From Paragonimus westermani (Eukaryota; Platyhelminthes; Trematoda; Plagiorchiida; Troglotrematidae): DNA of 64,000 nt. The stretch covers positions 24,571 to 88,570 of the forward strand of contig QNGE01000958.1 in NCBI GenBank assembly GCA_008508345.1. The letters are read 5' to 3'. The notes under the pieces were generated by a model that was not told where the DNA came from, did not search any database, and was given only the letters and a program-made list of their open reading frames with translations. The position numbers and the translations under genes are program-made. Below are positions 23,269-37,900 of the stretch, piece by piece (positions within the stretch are counted from its first letter, which is position 1; each line of letters begins with the position of its first letter).

Positions 23269-25656
23269 GAGATTTCCGAAACAGTTTACGTTGAAACTTA
23301 ACAATACCATCAACAATAGTTGCATATGGTTCTTTGAAAAAAGTGGAGCCTGTTGTAGTCATTCGCCCTAAAAATCAACAAACGACCCAAGACATTTCCT
23401 ATCCATGATTTATTGAAACCACATCTCTGAGTTGAATGGAACAACCACAAATCATGGTATGATCTCATATTACACCTTCTCTTCATGTTGAAAACAAGAG
23501 ACACAGGTAAAATGTGAAATGGCCAAAGGATACAGATTTGTCTGTTTGAGAAGCAATACCTATGCCTAACCACAAGGTAAGCAACAGCTGAAAGCTGACG
23601 TTCGAAACATACAGCGCCAGATGCTGGAGACTGACTGTAAGTGGTTGTGTAGAGTGGGCTCAGCTGTGAATTTCACTCATACTCACCGTTGTGAACTTTT
23701 ACCCGTTTAACCCAAGAGCTGATTTCCTTTTGTGTGATCCACATGCTTATGGCCAACGACAGCATGTGAAGTAAGTACCTAACATATTTTATATCTTGTG
23801 ACTTTTTTTAACTGTCTTGAATTGGATAAATGCTTCACGTGGCGTCACCATTAGACTTAACTTATATGACTCATTTGTGCCCAAATGGTATGGTAGCGCA
23901 TGAAATTCTCCAAGAATGAAGTTATGCACGCTCATGGAATTTTGGTACAACTCGTGGTCTTGGCATAATTGCGACCGTTGTTTACGTCGGTTGGAAGACT
24001 GATGCATTAGTCCACCATTAGAAACATCGGTAAAATCGAGTGGTCAGTGCAAACTATCGCTTGCTCACATGGTTATGAAGCAGAAAGCACACCCTATACA
24101 TTCACGTGATGAAACTGCGTTGCAGAATAAATTTTACATGAATTTGGAAGGCGTGCATGCAAAGTTCCTTAAACATCTACATACTCTTCATACACTTTCT
24201 AACTCTTCCTACTTGTTGATTCCATTTGACCTAGCACGAAAAGCTTTGACACGTTTCTCAACCCACCGAAATTGTGAGGTCTGTATCGGTTACAGGATTA
24301 TCATCACGACTGGAATTTACATATACCAACAGGATCTCCAACGAAAAGGCTCCAATTATATGTAAAATGATGAACCCAAATCAATTGATTTTCCCAGCGG
24401 ACGCGATAACCAGCTTTGTCATTTGCCACAAAGTGCATTTTGACACTCTTCATTTAGCAAAAAGACTGACTACATTGACATACAACACAGTTTAGTGGCA
24501 TCTAAATTCAAATTCAAATTTAATCTTCTCTGAACTAAATCTAATTATAAATCGGTAACTCCGAAAAATCATTCTAAAACCGAACAAAGGGTGCTATCAA
24601 ACATCATAAACCTGTAAAATCTGTTGTTCATTAAATACACAATAGTAAGAAAGTAGCGTTGTACAAAGAATTTACCTGAAATACCGGACAATCAGTTTTT
24701 TGATGTTTACGCACATGGTAGATTCAGAGGGAATCCACTATATCTTTTTTACGAAATAAAATATACAAAAACCACGTATACTTAAAGTCAACTTCAAACT
24801 TGGATCAATAACAAAAAACACGCTTTTAAATTACGAAGGAAGTACAAAATATGTCCACTTTGTTTATATTTTGGAGTTAGCCGTATGTTGAACAACACTG
24901 CATGCAAACGTAACCCAAACATTTAGACACATATTCTTCTTAGAAAGTGTTACGCCTGACCTTCGGTTTTGTTTGTTGGTGAATCTATAAAGTGACATCT
25001 TCTGCATGACCTGTGTGTAGAGGTTCCGATGTTTAGTTTGTCAGAAACTAAGCCTTGTGCCACTTTAAAAGGTTAACTTCAAGTGACTGGTTTTTGTGAC
25101 ATGCGACGCGAACAGTTCTTTGAGGACAATGCTTTATATCAGTTGGAGAATTAATTGTCACTCTCGTTGTTAGGATTCAATGTCTCTACAGGACGATAGT
25201 ATGATAATTTATCACTGAGCTGATCACGAACGGGAAAAGTAAATTTTATCTATGTAAGGTTGAAAATGATTGCATTAAATGGAAGAGAAACCAGCGAAGT
25301 ACGCTGTGATGGTCCACTCAAAGTCTCTTGTGTCGACTGAGTCAACAGAACAGTTGATGGCATCAACCAAATTCACAGTTGACCGGCTGATTGCTAACAA
25401 AATGTGGACACAGCTTATTGGTTATCTTGATACATACGTCACAATCATTTGAATTGTTACTAGATGCATATCGATTCACCGGGACAATACGACTCTCAAA
25501 CAGAGAAGTTACACTGCAATACTGAATCGGTGATTTTCTGACAAACCAGTGTAAGGCAGACACAGCTTGTGCAACCGAATGCTGCGCACTGTTGTCTCCA
25601 TTCCAATAGCATCGTTCTGTATATGACCGAAAACTCAGGGTTTTGAACTGCTAATT
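23269..25656. other. Unassigned sequence, no gene recognised
   Basis: Only short chance frames (the longest 98 codons, plus strand at 24069); no motif recognised. Confidence 0.45.
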
Positions 25657-25985
25657 GTGTCTCCTCTCGAGACGATCGGGCAACCTGATCATTGCTCACA
25701 AGCGAGAGTGGTTGAGCGTTCAGATTTGATGATTCGGTCGTGCCTAATGTGAGGTCAATGGCGCAGTGGTTAACACGGTTGCCTCATGATTGGAATGTCC
25801 GGAGTTCAAATCCCGGCCGTGGCAAGGATATGCACTACTGACGAGCTCTAATGAGAGCGAAACTCGAGTCTAGTGCTTCTTTTCGAAAGAGGCTGGCTGG
25901 AAAGTCTATCTGAATGCGAACGCTGCGATCAAATGTGAGTGATGGTCAACTTGAAAATAAACCAAATCCCCGACTACTCATCAGT
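25657..25985 (+). repeat. SINE-B, best-preserved copy with pol III boxes
   Basis: The copy runs from TGTCTCCTCTCGAGACGATC to about the end of GGTCAACTTGAAAATAAACC and the bases after it. Its tRNA-like part has an A box TGGCGCAGTGG (25759-25769) and a B-box-like AGTTCAAATCC (25803-25813), about 34 nt apart. Downstream are GGATATGCACTACTGACGAGC, GAGCGAAACTCGAGTC and GAGGCTGGCTGGAAAGTC, which recur in most other copies. The 61-kb copy shares long exact blocks with it, so the family is fairly young or was recently active. No poly(A) tail or clear target duplication was seen. This copy has no leader match upstream of 25648, so it may be 5'-truncated. Confidence 0.78.
25759..25813 (+). promoter_or_regulatory. 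Internal pol III promoter of SINE-B
   Basis: A box TGGCGCAGTGG and B box AGTTCAAATCC, spaced as in a tRNA gene and followed by CCGGCCGTGGC. The head resembles a tRNA but the acceptor strands pair poorly, so it is not a functional tRNA. Whether it is transcribed cannot be told from sequence. Confidence 0.6.
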
Positions 25986-28900
25986 AATGCTAATTGTTTA
26001 GTTCGTATTCGGCCCTTAGATTTCGATCCTGCAGAAAGGTTTAAGTAACCGGATTGTAATAGTGCAAATCAGCTACCTCCCTCTTTTGAGGCTGTAAATT
26101 AATCAAATCTCTGTTTCGAGGGCTAAGGATTTGGAATCTAGCTTTTAGGACTATGTCATTTCAAGTTTTATCAGATTGAATTGCACTTTTCTCGTACAGC
26201 TTTAACGAAAGATTTCAAACGCGCGAATGAGAAGTTCAGGGTTGTTTCATGCTAGTGTTTGAATATCAGCGAACTGCTCACCTATCACGAGTTTGTACGT
26301 TGTGTTTGAGACACGTTGCAGTTCGTGTTCAACTTCCATATTATTTGACATGTTCATGATAGCTATATAGTGTTAGTTGATACAAGGATGATGTTTTATT
26401 TCTCTCAGGACGTATATGAGCTTTTGTCACTGTTCTGTTACACACAGTTGTTGCCACTGTCTTGTTCACTTAGAAAAACGCCGCGGGAATGAATTAAGAA
26501 ACAAAGACGAATGTGTTCAGGGAAACGGAAATATGGGTTCTGAAAGAAAACACTAGAATTTTACCGCACAACGAAAATGATTCACAGTCAACGTGAACAT
26601 AACGACTGATGCAAATGAGACACGTGATATGATATAGAATACAACTGAATAGAATCACGAGGACGAAGGTGAAGAAACCGGTCAGAAGGTGTGAAAAAGT
26701 TGAAATATGAAGCACGCATCACATAATCAAAACACAAGAGAGGGTTGACTAAGTATTTTCCACTAGCACGTTTTTGTGGTTCAACAAAAAATTACGAAAC
26801 TAAACCATTTCTTTTTCTCACAATATAGATATCCCGAATAGCAAAATGCAATTTATGAGATGAACTTTGGATAGGAATGTAGTAATGGTGTTTCAACGTG
26901 AATCACTCAATCAATCTGTCTAGATAACGATTTGTGAAAATCTAACGAATTGCACTCGTCGTCTTAGTCGAGGCCAGACTATTTCGACATAAACTAGAAG
27001 CAGTTTCGGAGAAAGGTTAGTGATTCAAAGCACCGTAATAACCAGCTAAAAAGGAGATCTTACAAGCAATCACGAGACATCTTTGCAAAGTAACCAACCT
27101 TGAAATTAAAAACATGAATAGTTTGGCTAAATCTTAGATAAAGATCGTTCCTGTACATCAAAACAAAAACCTGTGTACACTCCCTTGACGACGCCGTTTT
27201 CATCGTGAGATGCAAGTAACTGGGGAACACTAACCAGCTGCTCATCGATTGCATCATAAGAATAATCTATATGAAAATGGATTAACCATGAGTTATCATT
27301 TATGCATGTTCAAGTCGGAAAACTTTTATAGGTCAGGCAGAAACCAGCATATCCCAAAAATCCGGCTCAACTTAGCAAATCCTGGATGTTTCTCTCAGTC
27401 TCTCCACAATCAAGAAGGAAACCGTATTAAAACAATCTAAGAGGACATAAACACCGCTCACTGCAATTACAGAAAAGTAAACAACCCTTTGTTCCCCGGC
27501 TGTGTGGAGTCCACAACTAATGCACTATCCCCAGAACGTCCAGAAAACAGTAGGATATCTAGTCAGATAGTCCATTCATTGCTGTTTCATGAGTGGCAGC
27601 AAAATATGACTGATACTGAGAATATCCTTCAGATCAGATGGGTGTCCAAAACGCAGGAATTCATCACGAACTTTCGGAAAAGTGTGCACTTCCGCTCACT
27701 ATACTCGGCCGCCTGGATTGCTCTAAACTCTTTCTAACTGTTCCCCCACCACCATCCACGAGAATCAAGACCGCGCAGTTCATCGAAGGAAAGTGTAAGG
27801 TGGCACGTATATCCCCATTGTGTGTGAACAGTGTACATCCATGCTCCCACCCCGTATGATTATACTGTATAGATAACACTAAATGAACCACCGTTGTGCG
27901 GAACACACACAATTGTGGTTCTCAACTGTAATGATCGGAAAGCACGCACCATGGTTCTACATTTCGTTTCATCCGTTTAGTTCGCCTTTTATTATACTAC
28001 GACTGAAATGCCGTTCATTCAACGTAAAACGGAAAATCTGGTAAGATTATCGATCACAAATATTAGATAAAAATTTGTACACAAAGTGAGCTCAAATTTG
28101 AAACGAAAACCAGTTGCATCCTCAATGAAATTAAGACCATATGCCCAACAGTACTCAGCGTTGTTTTTATTGGTGCCTGCTCTACTATAATCGCAATCAC
28201 TTGGTTGATTAAATAATTTTAGCTACTCGTATCATCCACATTACACAACTGGTTTACAGCGTTCTCTAAATAAACGTTGGACAACGCGTCTGACTTCGAC
28301 GACCGTAAAACGTCAATATGGATATTGTTGTACAAATCCAAACTTACTTCTGGTCGTAGATAAGTTTCACCAGTAAAACAAACGGAAACGGTGTATCTTG
28401 ATCATGGCATAAGAAACCAACTAAAATCACTCAATGCTGACAGCTAATAAACATGCTTGAATTGGATACATTACGAACAGAACCAAAACTACTCGGGTTT
28501 GCGCCCATAGTGGAAACGGATAACAGCAAGGTAGACGGCACACCAGAAAGCTAAACAGTGAGTGTTTGAACAGAGGATTACTCATGCAAATAATTGGGTG
28601 AGGAGTTTTCTTTTTTTCAGGGGATCATAACGAACTTTGTTTGTTCAATTCAGATATGTGACTTTGCGCACATGGGATAAAAAATCCCCTCCGTACTGAT
28701 ATGTTCAGTGATTTTTAACGACTGCACTCACAACTTGGTAGTGCCATTCGGTCTTATTAAGGGATTTGTTCGTTTGATTAGGACCTGAACATGCATTAAT
28801 TCTCCTCAGAGAGCGGATTGTTGCCCCTGGGGTGAAACAAATTAATGGTTTTCAACAACGTTATGATGGTCTATCGAGGTATGTTCGACCAAGGAAGTGT

Positions 28901-31900
28901 TGCTCTGACCAACGGTTCCTGACTATATTTAGAAGTGGCCATACGGGCGTTCACACCGTCTTCAACCAGGCCGTTTGGTGTGTACTGAAATAGTGACATA
29001 TTTTCTTAGTTATATACTTTAGATCTGAGCTCACTAACTGATTAGCCCTGACCGTGTCAACGTTTTGTGTAACTCGGTAACTTATTTCCTGTGTTGTGGT
29101 ATCGAACCGCCATCCACGTAAACCTTCATATGTCGGATGAACGACAAAGTTTCTCGATGGGGCCAATGATTCCAGCACGGTGTGTGCACACACTCCCGTG
29201 AGTGTTTAGCTCTTAACAAACTTTTGTGCTACTCAGGAAAATGAGTTCACACACATACTTCAGTTTTAATCAGATCAAGTTAAAGATCTGATAGAAGAAA
29301 CTTGTTATGACTGCCCCGGTCGCTTATACTTTTTCTGGTTCATTCGTTATCAAACTCGTTTGAACATAGTTCTTCAGCCTGATCTTGATTACAGGTGGCG
29401 TCATACGTTCAAATGCCGACTTCAATTAGGTTACTTTCGAATTCCTAAAGTACACCGTAGTGTTATCGTGACGACCAGCTTGACAACTTTAGTTATCCTC
29501 GTGGGTTACAGTGATTTTCCACAGTAACAGAGAACTGTCAGTGGTTGTAGTATATAATACCTGACTGAACTCACTCGTAGTCACCGGATTACTTCATCTG
29601 AAACCAAGGGATTACGACTATTTTCCAATCTTTAGCTCCCTGTCCTGAGGTTAGTGTGGTGAAGTTTGTTGTGTAACACGTCCAGTTCTATGGTGTTACA
29701 AGCAATGTGAATGATGTGCTGTTATTGGCATTTCGGAAATACTGCAATGTGAATTCAGAGGAATTCGTCTGAAATGTGGTCATAAACATAACTATCAGCA
29801 CCTCTTTCTTTCTTTACTATATGACAAGTATGAAATACGTACCAACTTGCTTACAACACAAAAACAGAGTTCTCACTCAGTACGTCAATGCACATTTATT
29901 ATAACTATTGCTGGTAAACTTAACTGAGCTCCAGCTTGTGCTCTAGAGCTGTTTTTACACTCTGACACCAGATGACATTCGGCAGCTCAAGAAAGAAACC
30001 AACCTGCTTTCATTAGTGCCCAAATAGGATGTGCACACAAGTCTGCAGAGAATTCTTAGGAAATGGGAAGTGATTGTTTATTGGCATTGAATAAATAGCA
30101 ACATTTGGAACAATTTTGAACGTGTCCGTCTGAACAATAAGCATAAAAGATTCATGATCGAAAAAAATTCTTGATTTTGTTGTGAATTGTTACTATTTGA
30201 CGGGCCATCTGATCATCATTTTTTCCAAACTACTGTGCACCTAAATAGCGCTAGTTATGCAAAATAATTTCAACACGTAAGATATCGCACTGCATGGACG
30301 ATCATAATGGTATCACTACTGAAAGTTGCAGAAACCCAGCTATGAAACAATTTATAAACAAAGCGAATTGTGTGCATCATGAAAGAAAGCAGTGAACAGA
30401 AGTCAGTTTAGCGCTAGTTTTTTTTCTGGTGGAGGTCGAAACGACAAATAATGCAGAAAGCTCTTACCTGTTAACTTGAGGTCATTCAGTGCCCACTTGA
30501 AAAAATTGGCTAAGTGGACTTTCAGCAATCCTAACCCAAAAGCAAGGCCAAACTGTCGCGTGAAAGCGTTAAATGCGGTTATCTAAACTGGGATGACAAG
30601 CCGTCCAGATTGCTGCTGCTAGAAACACTTGCTTGCTTGATATACTCATTTAGCACCCCCCCCTCAATTGGCTGACTAATGCGTCACAACTACCACTAAT
30701 TTAGTGATTTGACAGGTGCTGATCCCACCACGGCAATCTGCCAAACGTGCGTTACGTTTGTGCACTAATGCCAAAACGGTTCACGGAAAATCCTGACGCA
30801 TATTATTACAAGCCTTAAGCATGTACACATCTCTGGATAACCTTCATCCTACAGACCGGATAAATCCTGATGCAACACTTTGATAAAATTCTCAAAACTC
30901 TGTAGTTGTAATGGATGCAACCAGTAGGCTCACAAGTTGACTAACTTGTCTGTTCTAATCTGTGACAATACTAGACCAACAACTCATCTGCTCCATCACG
31001 CAACAAAGTGCGCCTAACAAATGTGTTAATACATCGCAATTGAAAGTGGAAACACTTTGGGACAGGCCACTTTTCATGGTATCACATTTGTGACAAAGTA
31101 GGCATTATAACTACTTACAACTTGAATACACAAAGTGCTCACATTCTGGAACGCCACGTTGCGATGGTGTCACAGTAGGCAAACTCCGGTATATGGTTGA
31201 ACTGTAAACGTGAAGTGAATTCTCAAACAATTCATCTGTAAAAATTTTCTAACAAATTAACCAGTACAGTTAAAAGTTAACTGATCCCGGCAACATGATC
31301 CGGCGTATTGTTTGCAAATTAAGTGTACACCAGTGAAGTTTACGAAAAGCGAACGAGGACTGAAACGTATTCCATTTCCAGAAATCAAGACAGTCCAGGT
31401 TTGACACTTGCGGCATGCTACAGGCAGTGGTGCTTACTGATTCACACCCGCTACAGAACTCCTCCGGCCAATGGTTGGTTGCTATGCACCGTGAGTTTGA
31501 AAGCAAATATCACAACTCACTTTTTAAACAGGATTATTAGGGGGTTTAATAAAATGAATTAGGAGCTCAATTCTTGTACATCTGGTTCATATACACCACC
31601 ACAATATAATCATTTGTGTTCTACCTTTTTTGGAGCATTTCCTGTCAATTCATAAATAATTTGTGAGTCTGTCTGCTGTGCACAGCTATGGATGTTGCTA
31701 TTAAGAAACCGCTCAATCCACCACTCAATTGGGTTAAATATCGTCTGTATACATAAATTTTCTCACTTTCTTTTCCACTTAGCTTAGTCCGGACCCGACC
31801 GGCAACTCAAATGAGGGCAAAATTTCTTGATTATCCTCGAGATCGCTGTTTATCCATAATCTTTGTATTTACCGTCCAGTGTTATACAAAACTTCACCAC

Positions 31901-34900
31901 ACATTCGCATAACCTTCACATGTGTCACACAAGCAGTGATTCACCTTCCATTTTAGTTCTGGAGAACAAGGCAACACTGTTCGAATCGTCTGTAAGAAAA
32001 GACAAATATGTGTGATTCCAACGGTAATCTAGAGGTAAAAACGGGATGAGTGAGCGTGGACAGTGTAATACCATGACTCGACAAATCGCTATGAGGACTC
32101 AGGTTTGCAAAAAATGCAATACCACGTACATTATAGGGATAAATCTAATTACAAAGTCAACGCTAACTACAGAAAGCCAGTCAAGATACTACTTCGTGGA
32201 AAGTGAAGCCATTTAAGTAAGATTAGTGATCTGAGGTCATCAGGTGGAAAGATAGATGTGACTGACAAAATAGTTCAATGTTCTGTGCACATCACGTTGA
32301 TGTGAACCAGCTGGCTCAGCTCCGCTTGCCCTAATAGTTAAAATGAATGAACCAGACCTCCGTCGCATCAAAACACTCATTCGTTAGAAAAACCCCTGAT
32401 ATTAATTGTTCGTTATGTACAGGAGCTTCATTTCATACACGTTTTGTAACTGCATAAGTGGGTCTTATTCCTCCATACTTAGCCAAACGTTATGATTAAC
32501 CATCTCCAGATTCCCTATCGGTGGCAAACTAATTTTTTGGAGAATTAGAAGCAACTGCAACGATTTCTAAATGAACGTTCCGTTTGGCCTAGCCTGAGCG
32601 CTCGAATATTTCAGTTAACCATGGTAAACAACGTTCAGTCAGCTAGCTGGGCCAGTATTATGAAAGCTGGATGCACAGCGCACTGCCCACACTTTCACAT
32701 TTAAAACCCTTTTGTCTAATGGACCAGAACTGCTAGTCTGAATCGTCCGAATTCAGTGAACGATTAGTCTGCTTGTCCTTTGTTGACCGAGCTCCAGCCG
32801 GTAGCTTAATCTTTCCCTTCAAAAACAACGGTAAGTAATCTGTAGACAAGGGCAGGCCAACCTTATGTGATTACCGTTTTCTTTTGCTGTCAAATATTTG
32901 CTACTGTTGGATTAGTCTCTTCTGTGTCGTTTTGTGTATTCCACCTATTTTTAGTTTATTCTTTAGATGTTCTTACTTTTACACTTTCTCAAATGCTTAC
33001 TTTCCTAACTAACTATATTGATACGATTGTACTCTTTATCTATCATTCAGTCTCAACGGTCCACTATTGAATCCTATGCATATAAATGCCTTCAGCTTCT
33101 GTCGTTTTGATAACACCCACTTACTCCTTGTGTCCACGGCTTACTGATTGTGTGAATGTCAGAAATGAACGTATTTAATTGCACCCGTTAATTTTAATTC
33201 TTACTGAGATTAAGGAGGAATTAACCGTTTGAATTATTCAGAAACGTAGATTCGCCACCTCAATTTTGCCGTCCACAGCGTGTACACCGCCGTGATTGTG
33301 CATTGCCGTGAAGTGAGGGTTGTCATTTTCTTGCTTTATGAGTTTACCAACGCTCACATGATCTGAATTTGTAAGAACATGTTTGCAGCTCATTAAAAAC
33401 CTAAAGTTTTATAGTTTTTATGTCGATTGAACACTTTAACCCAAACCTGTGTTGTAAATATATTATTCAAATCAGAAGAGAAGTAGTCCTGATAACCAAT
33501 GAAGTACAAATTTTTGGTGATGAATGCGCTAGTTAATTCGCTAATTTTGTAACCGTGTTGTTTTGAATCCTCGAGAAGGCTGATCACACTGTCCACGGTA
33601 TAGTAATGTGCTTGGTAGAACTCGAGTTTTCTTCTTTGTGGCGAAGAAACTGAACAATGTTGGTACCAAGATTAACGCGACTGTTTCCGCAAACTACTCC
33701 TGTTAAATTAAAAAGCATGTTTACAAAGCCACTTTGTTCTAATCCAAAATCAATGCAACACGGAGAAAAACACAGGGCATTCATGTGATGCACGGTGGCC
33801 CATATATGTTTCCAAATCAGAAGATCTGAAGACAGCTATCGACAATAATATTTAAGGTCACTAAGCCACCAGTGAGCTTAACGAAATAAAGACTGACTAG
33901 ACAAAAATTATAGAAAGCCACAAGTGGATTGTTCTGGGAATTTCCATTCATCGAGATTGGGCAAAATCGTCTTCCAGAGGATAGCGACGGTTTTTGGATG
34001 GTAAAAATGATGCTCCCTACCAACTTTAATAGTAAACCGTCAAACATGGATAAAGTCAGCGTGAAAATGATCAAAAATTGCCTGTCCATAAATTTCCTTG
34101 CTGCTGCTGTCCAAATTTAATTCGAAACAACTGAGCATTGAAACAAGCATGTGTGACTGATTTCATCAAACATAAGTCTGCGCTCATCTCCACATGCCTA
34201 CACCATGTTCAACTCAATGGGTTGGAAGCAGAGAAGACCATAGCCTCTCTACCACCCAAACAGATGAGTTGTTACTATGATCAAAATGGAACATTTCACA
34301 TCTTGCTCATGTTATCCATAAGCTCAAAACTCCAACTACTTCATTCGAATCGAAAAACGTTCAGGCTCATAAGTGAGAAAATACCTGTCGGCAGTGATAA
34401 AGATGTCGCGTAATGTGTTCGCATTTTATTCCTTCTCACTCATTTCCAGATATTTTGTAGAATCTACGAAGGTGTGTGAACGGTGTTCAGTCTATACAAA
34501 CCAGCTCTATAAGTATGCAGCAGAATTGTCACATGTGATTTTGCGTTTTTGTGGGATCTACTCAACTATTAGGGTTCAAAAGCATGATGTTAAAAAAATG
34601 TTTTACCTTGATGTAAGCAACGCACCTAAAGTTCAACGAATTACATCCGGTACATTGCTCATCATTTTGATGCTATCTACGTTCTGTAACATTGTGAGGC
34701 CCCACTCTGTTCGCATAATTGCGGGGGAGGAGGTACGCGCGGTCGCATTCCACTCTTATCCAACACCCGAGTCGTTCAATCAATCGCCAAAAGGTTGACA
34801 ACTTTCTCTAGCTATTAGAAATCAGTCAGTTCAGAAATAACTAGCGTTAACTATCGTGTGGACTGTCCAAGAGCTCTGATCTCTGAATATTCATATTGTG

Positions 34901-37900
34901 CTATTGTTAACCTTATAGCAAACATGATATAATCCATTCGCCAACTTGCAGATCGCGCATGCTACTTTCAATTGCACACAAAAATGATATATTGCACAAC
35001 TGCTCGTTGCTATGTGCTGCTTGATAGTTGATGAGACCCTAAAGTACTGTCTTTTCCTTAATGGCACTTTCAAAATCATATTCGTTATAAAGAATTTTTC
35101 GACCGAATTGTTGCTTAATTGTTCAGTCACTTAATTATTTGCTAGTCAGCTATTTAGGAATTAATTGTCGACTTAAATCCTCAATATGATGCACGTTGGT
35201 CGATTAGGAGCAAATTATATGCTGATGGACAAAGAACTGGTAAGTTTTAAAAATTCATTCGAATATACTTAATTATGGAGTGGTAGTCACTTCTTACCCG
35301 TTTGTGGGCACTATTCAGTTGATTACTCACAGTTACAAGAGCTACCTCACAACTCATAACAAAATCTATCGGAAGCAAACAAAGTACTTCCAAGTTAAAT
35401 CAATTTCACATAACAATACGGTTTTAAAAAATTTAACAAAGATAATCTAAACCCACTGTCTATTCACACTTCTGGTTTCGATTTTTTATGCTGTTAGTTC
35501 GTTTTGTGATTTTTGGTTGATAAAATTGCTTTAAATCATTTGATCTTCATGCTTTGTGATTATTTTCACAACTGTGTTTTGTCAAATGCCGGCTGATTGT
35601 TTTCTCGCTAGTCATTCAATAATTTGAGCATGTGTGTCCAGTCTGATTGATTTTAATTTGATAATTATCGCATGTAATTTTACATAGCATGTGTACTCGA
35701 AAAAACAAGTTAGAATGCGCAAATTAGATAATTTTGTTAAACCTGCCGCTTAAATTACACCATACCTTAAAAACGTTTTCTAAAATATCAGGCCATGTAG
35801 TCAACACCAATTGTGAACTCTGTCTATTTTGAGAAAAATCAATACAGGTTAAAAACGTTAGTTCGAATTATCTAATCGTTTTTTTGTCGGATTTTTATTT
35901 TGTGTACATTCATTTCTCGCCAAGTTTGCAGCTACAACCTGTCGGTTATACTAGCCGGATTCTTGCTAGTTTGCCCAATGTAAGCACAACATACTGAGTT
36001 CGGTAACCCATTTAGTGTGAATGAAAGCACAATTGTACAGCAAGTATTAATGTGTCCAATGTGTACCAGGGTCGATTAGGCATAAGAAAATACAGCGGGT
36101 AATTACGTGTTCTTTCAGTGTCGCATCACAGTCAGACGAAGAAAAACCTAGGGCAACAGAGCTTTGTTGTTCTATTCCCATACTGTTAGTCTGTTATCTA
36201 CGCCAAAACAACTGTTCTGGATTTTTGAGCTAGTTACTCTTGTTTGTTTGCTTTCTAACTTATGCTAAAAATAAGTTGGAAAATATTTTAGCAGTTCAGA
36301 ACAGAACAAACGCGATCAGATATGTAAGCATAGTGACAGCCAGTAATTTCTGGCGAACAGTTTGTTCATAGACAAATTTTACATGCTGGAGTAAACAGAC
36401 CTTTCCACACTGTGCGTGTGAATCAGTATATAAAATACGTTTTCAAGAACGGACCGAATGAGAGTAATCACAGAAGAAACGAACTGCTCTTTAGAGAATA
36501 CGTGTTTTAAAGGCATACCCGTATCTGTGACGTATTTAATAACGTTCCTATGCATTCAGCAATCCACAACGGATCGCCTAACGTCTATACATTAAGCAGT
36601 TCGACATTTTGTCAACTGTACATCTCATAGGGGTGAAGGAGGGCTGAAACCATTATTATTCACATAAATGAAGAGGCAGTCTTGAGTGACCATGAGTAAC
36701 GGTAAAAAGTGCAACCGATGTTTTGCAAACTTAAAGCTTTCCCGACAATTAATATATTTAGCCAGGTCTGGGCTCTACTTGGTGAGTCTGTTATTGACTG
36801 GACGGGTTTCAGCCGGCAACATTGCTTTCGTCTACACGTGGAGGCTATTAAATCCAGACTACCGGTGATGTGGGTTTGGCTTGCAACCGCAAGAGACAGA
36901 ATTTGAGAAGTTTTATTTGAAACGTTCCACTCCATGAGCGGTTTTGACTTAGACAAACTCACCGGGCCCTGGCAATAAAACCTTAAATCACCGTTGACTT
37001 GAGGGTCAACGCTCCTACTATAGGCAATCGGTCGCATGAAAATCGATCGTCAGGGAAATAAAAGCTGTACATTTTGCCAGGATTCACCGAAATTGAAGAA
37101 TGGACTAAGGTACTGATGGCACGGAGCAATGTTTGAAGCCATGTTTATGTATTTTCGTTGAACATTTAATGGCCAACTGATCTCAAGCTAGTTGTGCGTA
37201 CATGCGGTCAGGTTTATTACCAATTCTGAACTGAGCTACCTACCGGAGTGTGATTTGCAAATTCCATCGCCTTCACTCATTTATGTATTAATTTAAATGA
37301 TTACACAACTGTATATTCAGGTTTGGCCACTTGGCTTTTTCAGTTTAATAGCGATTTAGAGAGCTCACACGAATATCATCAAACCGGTATGTCTGAATTT
37401 CTGTGACTGGTAATTTACCATCTTTATTTATTAGGACATCTGCAGCACACTTTTAATCTAAGACCCAAAACCGTCACACACGTCCAAACTGGGTAGAGGT
37501 TACCAATGTAATTTGATACATAGCCCGAAGTTTTGCATAAGTCAAGCTCGATGACATTCTAGGACAGGTTTCGGAATGACTGTATTAAAATACTATACAG
37601 TACGCCAACTAGTTCGTTCAAAGAATGTCAACAGGAAATGTAACACAATCTGAAAATAAATTAAAACGAACAGTTCGGAACAGAAAGGTTCCCTGAAAAG
37701 TAAGTGAGTTTTGGTGATTTTACCTGAACAAACCGCGAAGTGCTGAATGTGTGCAGTACCAGTTTGAAGGAAAGATGATATTCAAATTGGTTGGGAGCGA
37801 TGGTTGATAAGAATGATGACATTTCTGATATGCTACGTAATACCATAGCGTGATGGACCGAAAAGATACTGATCAAAAGCAATTATTACGGCGAGTCGGT

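Noticed and set aside
34373..34798. Open frame of 141 codons, plus strand
   Set aside because: Longest frame outside retroelements, but no domain, no codon pattern and within chance length.
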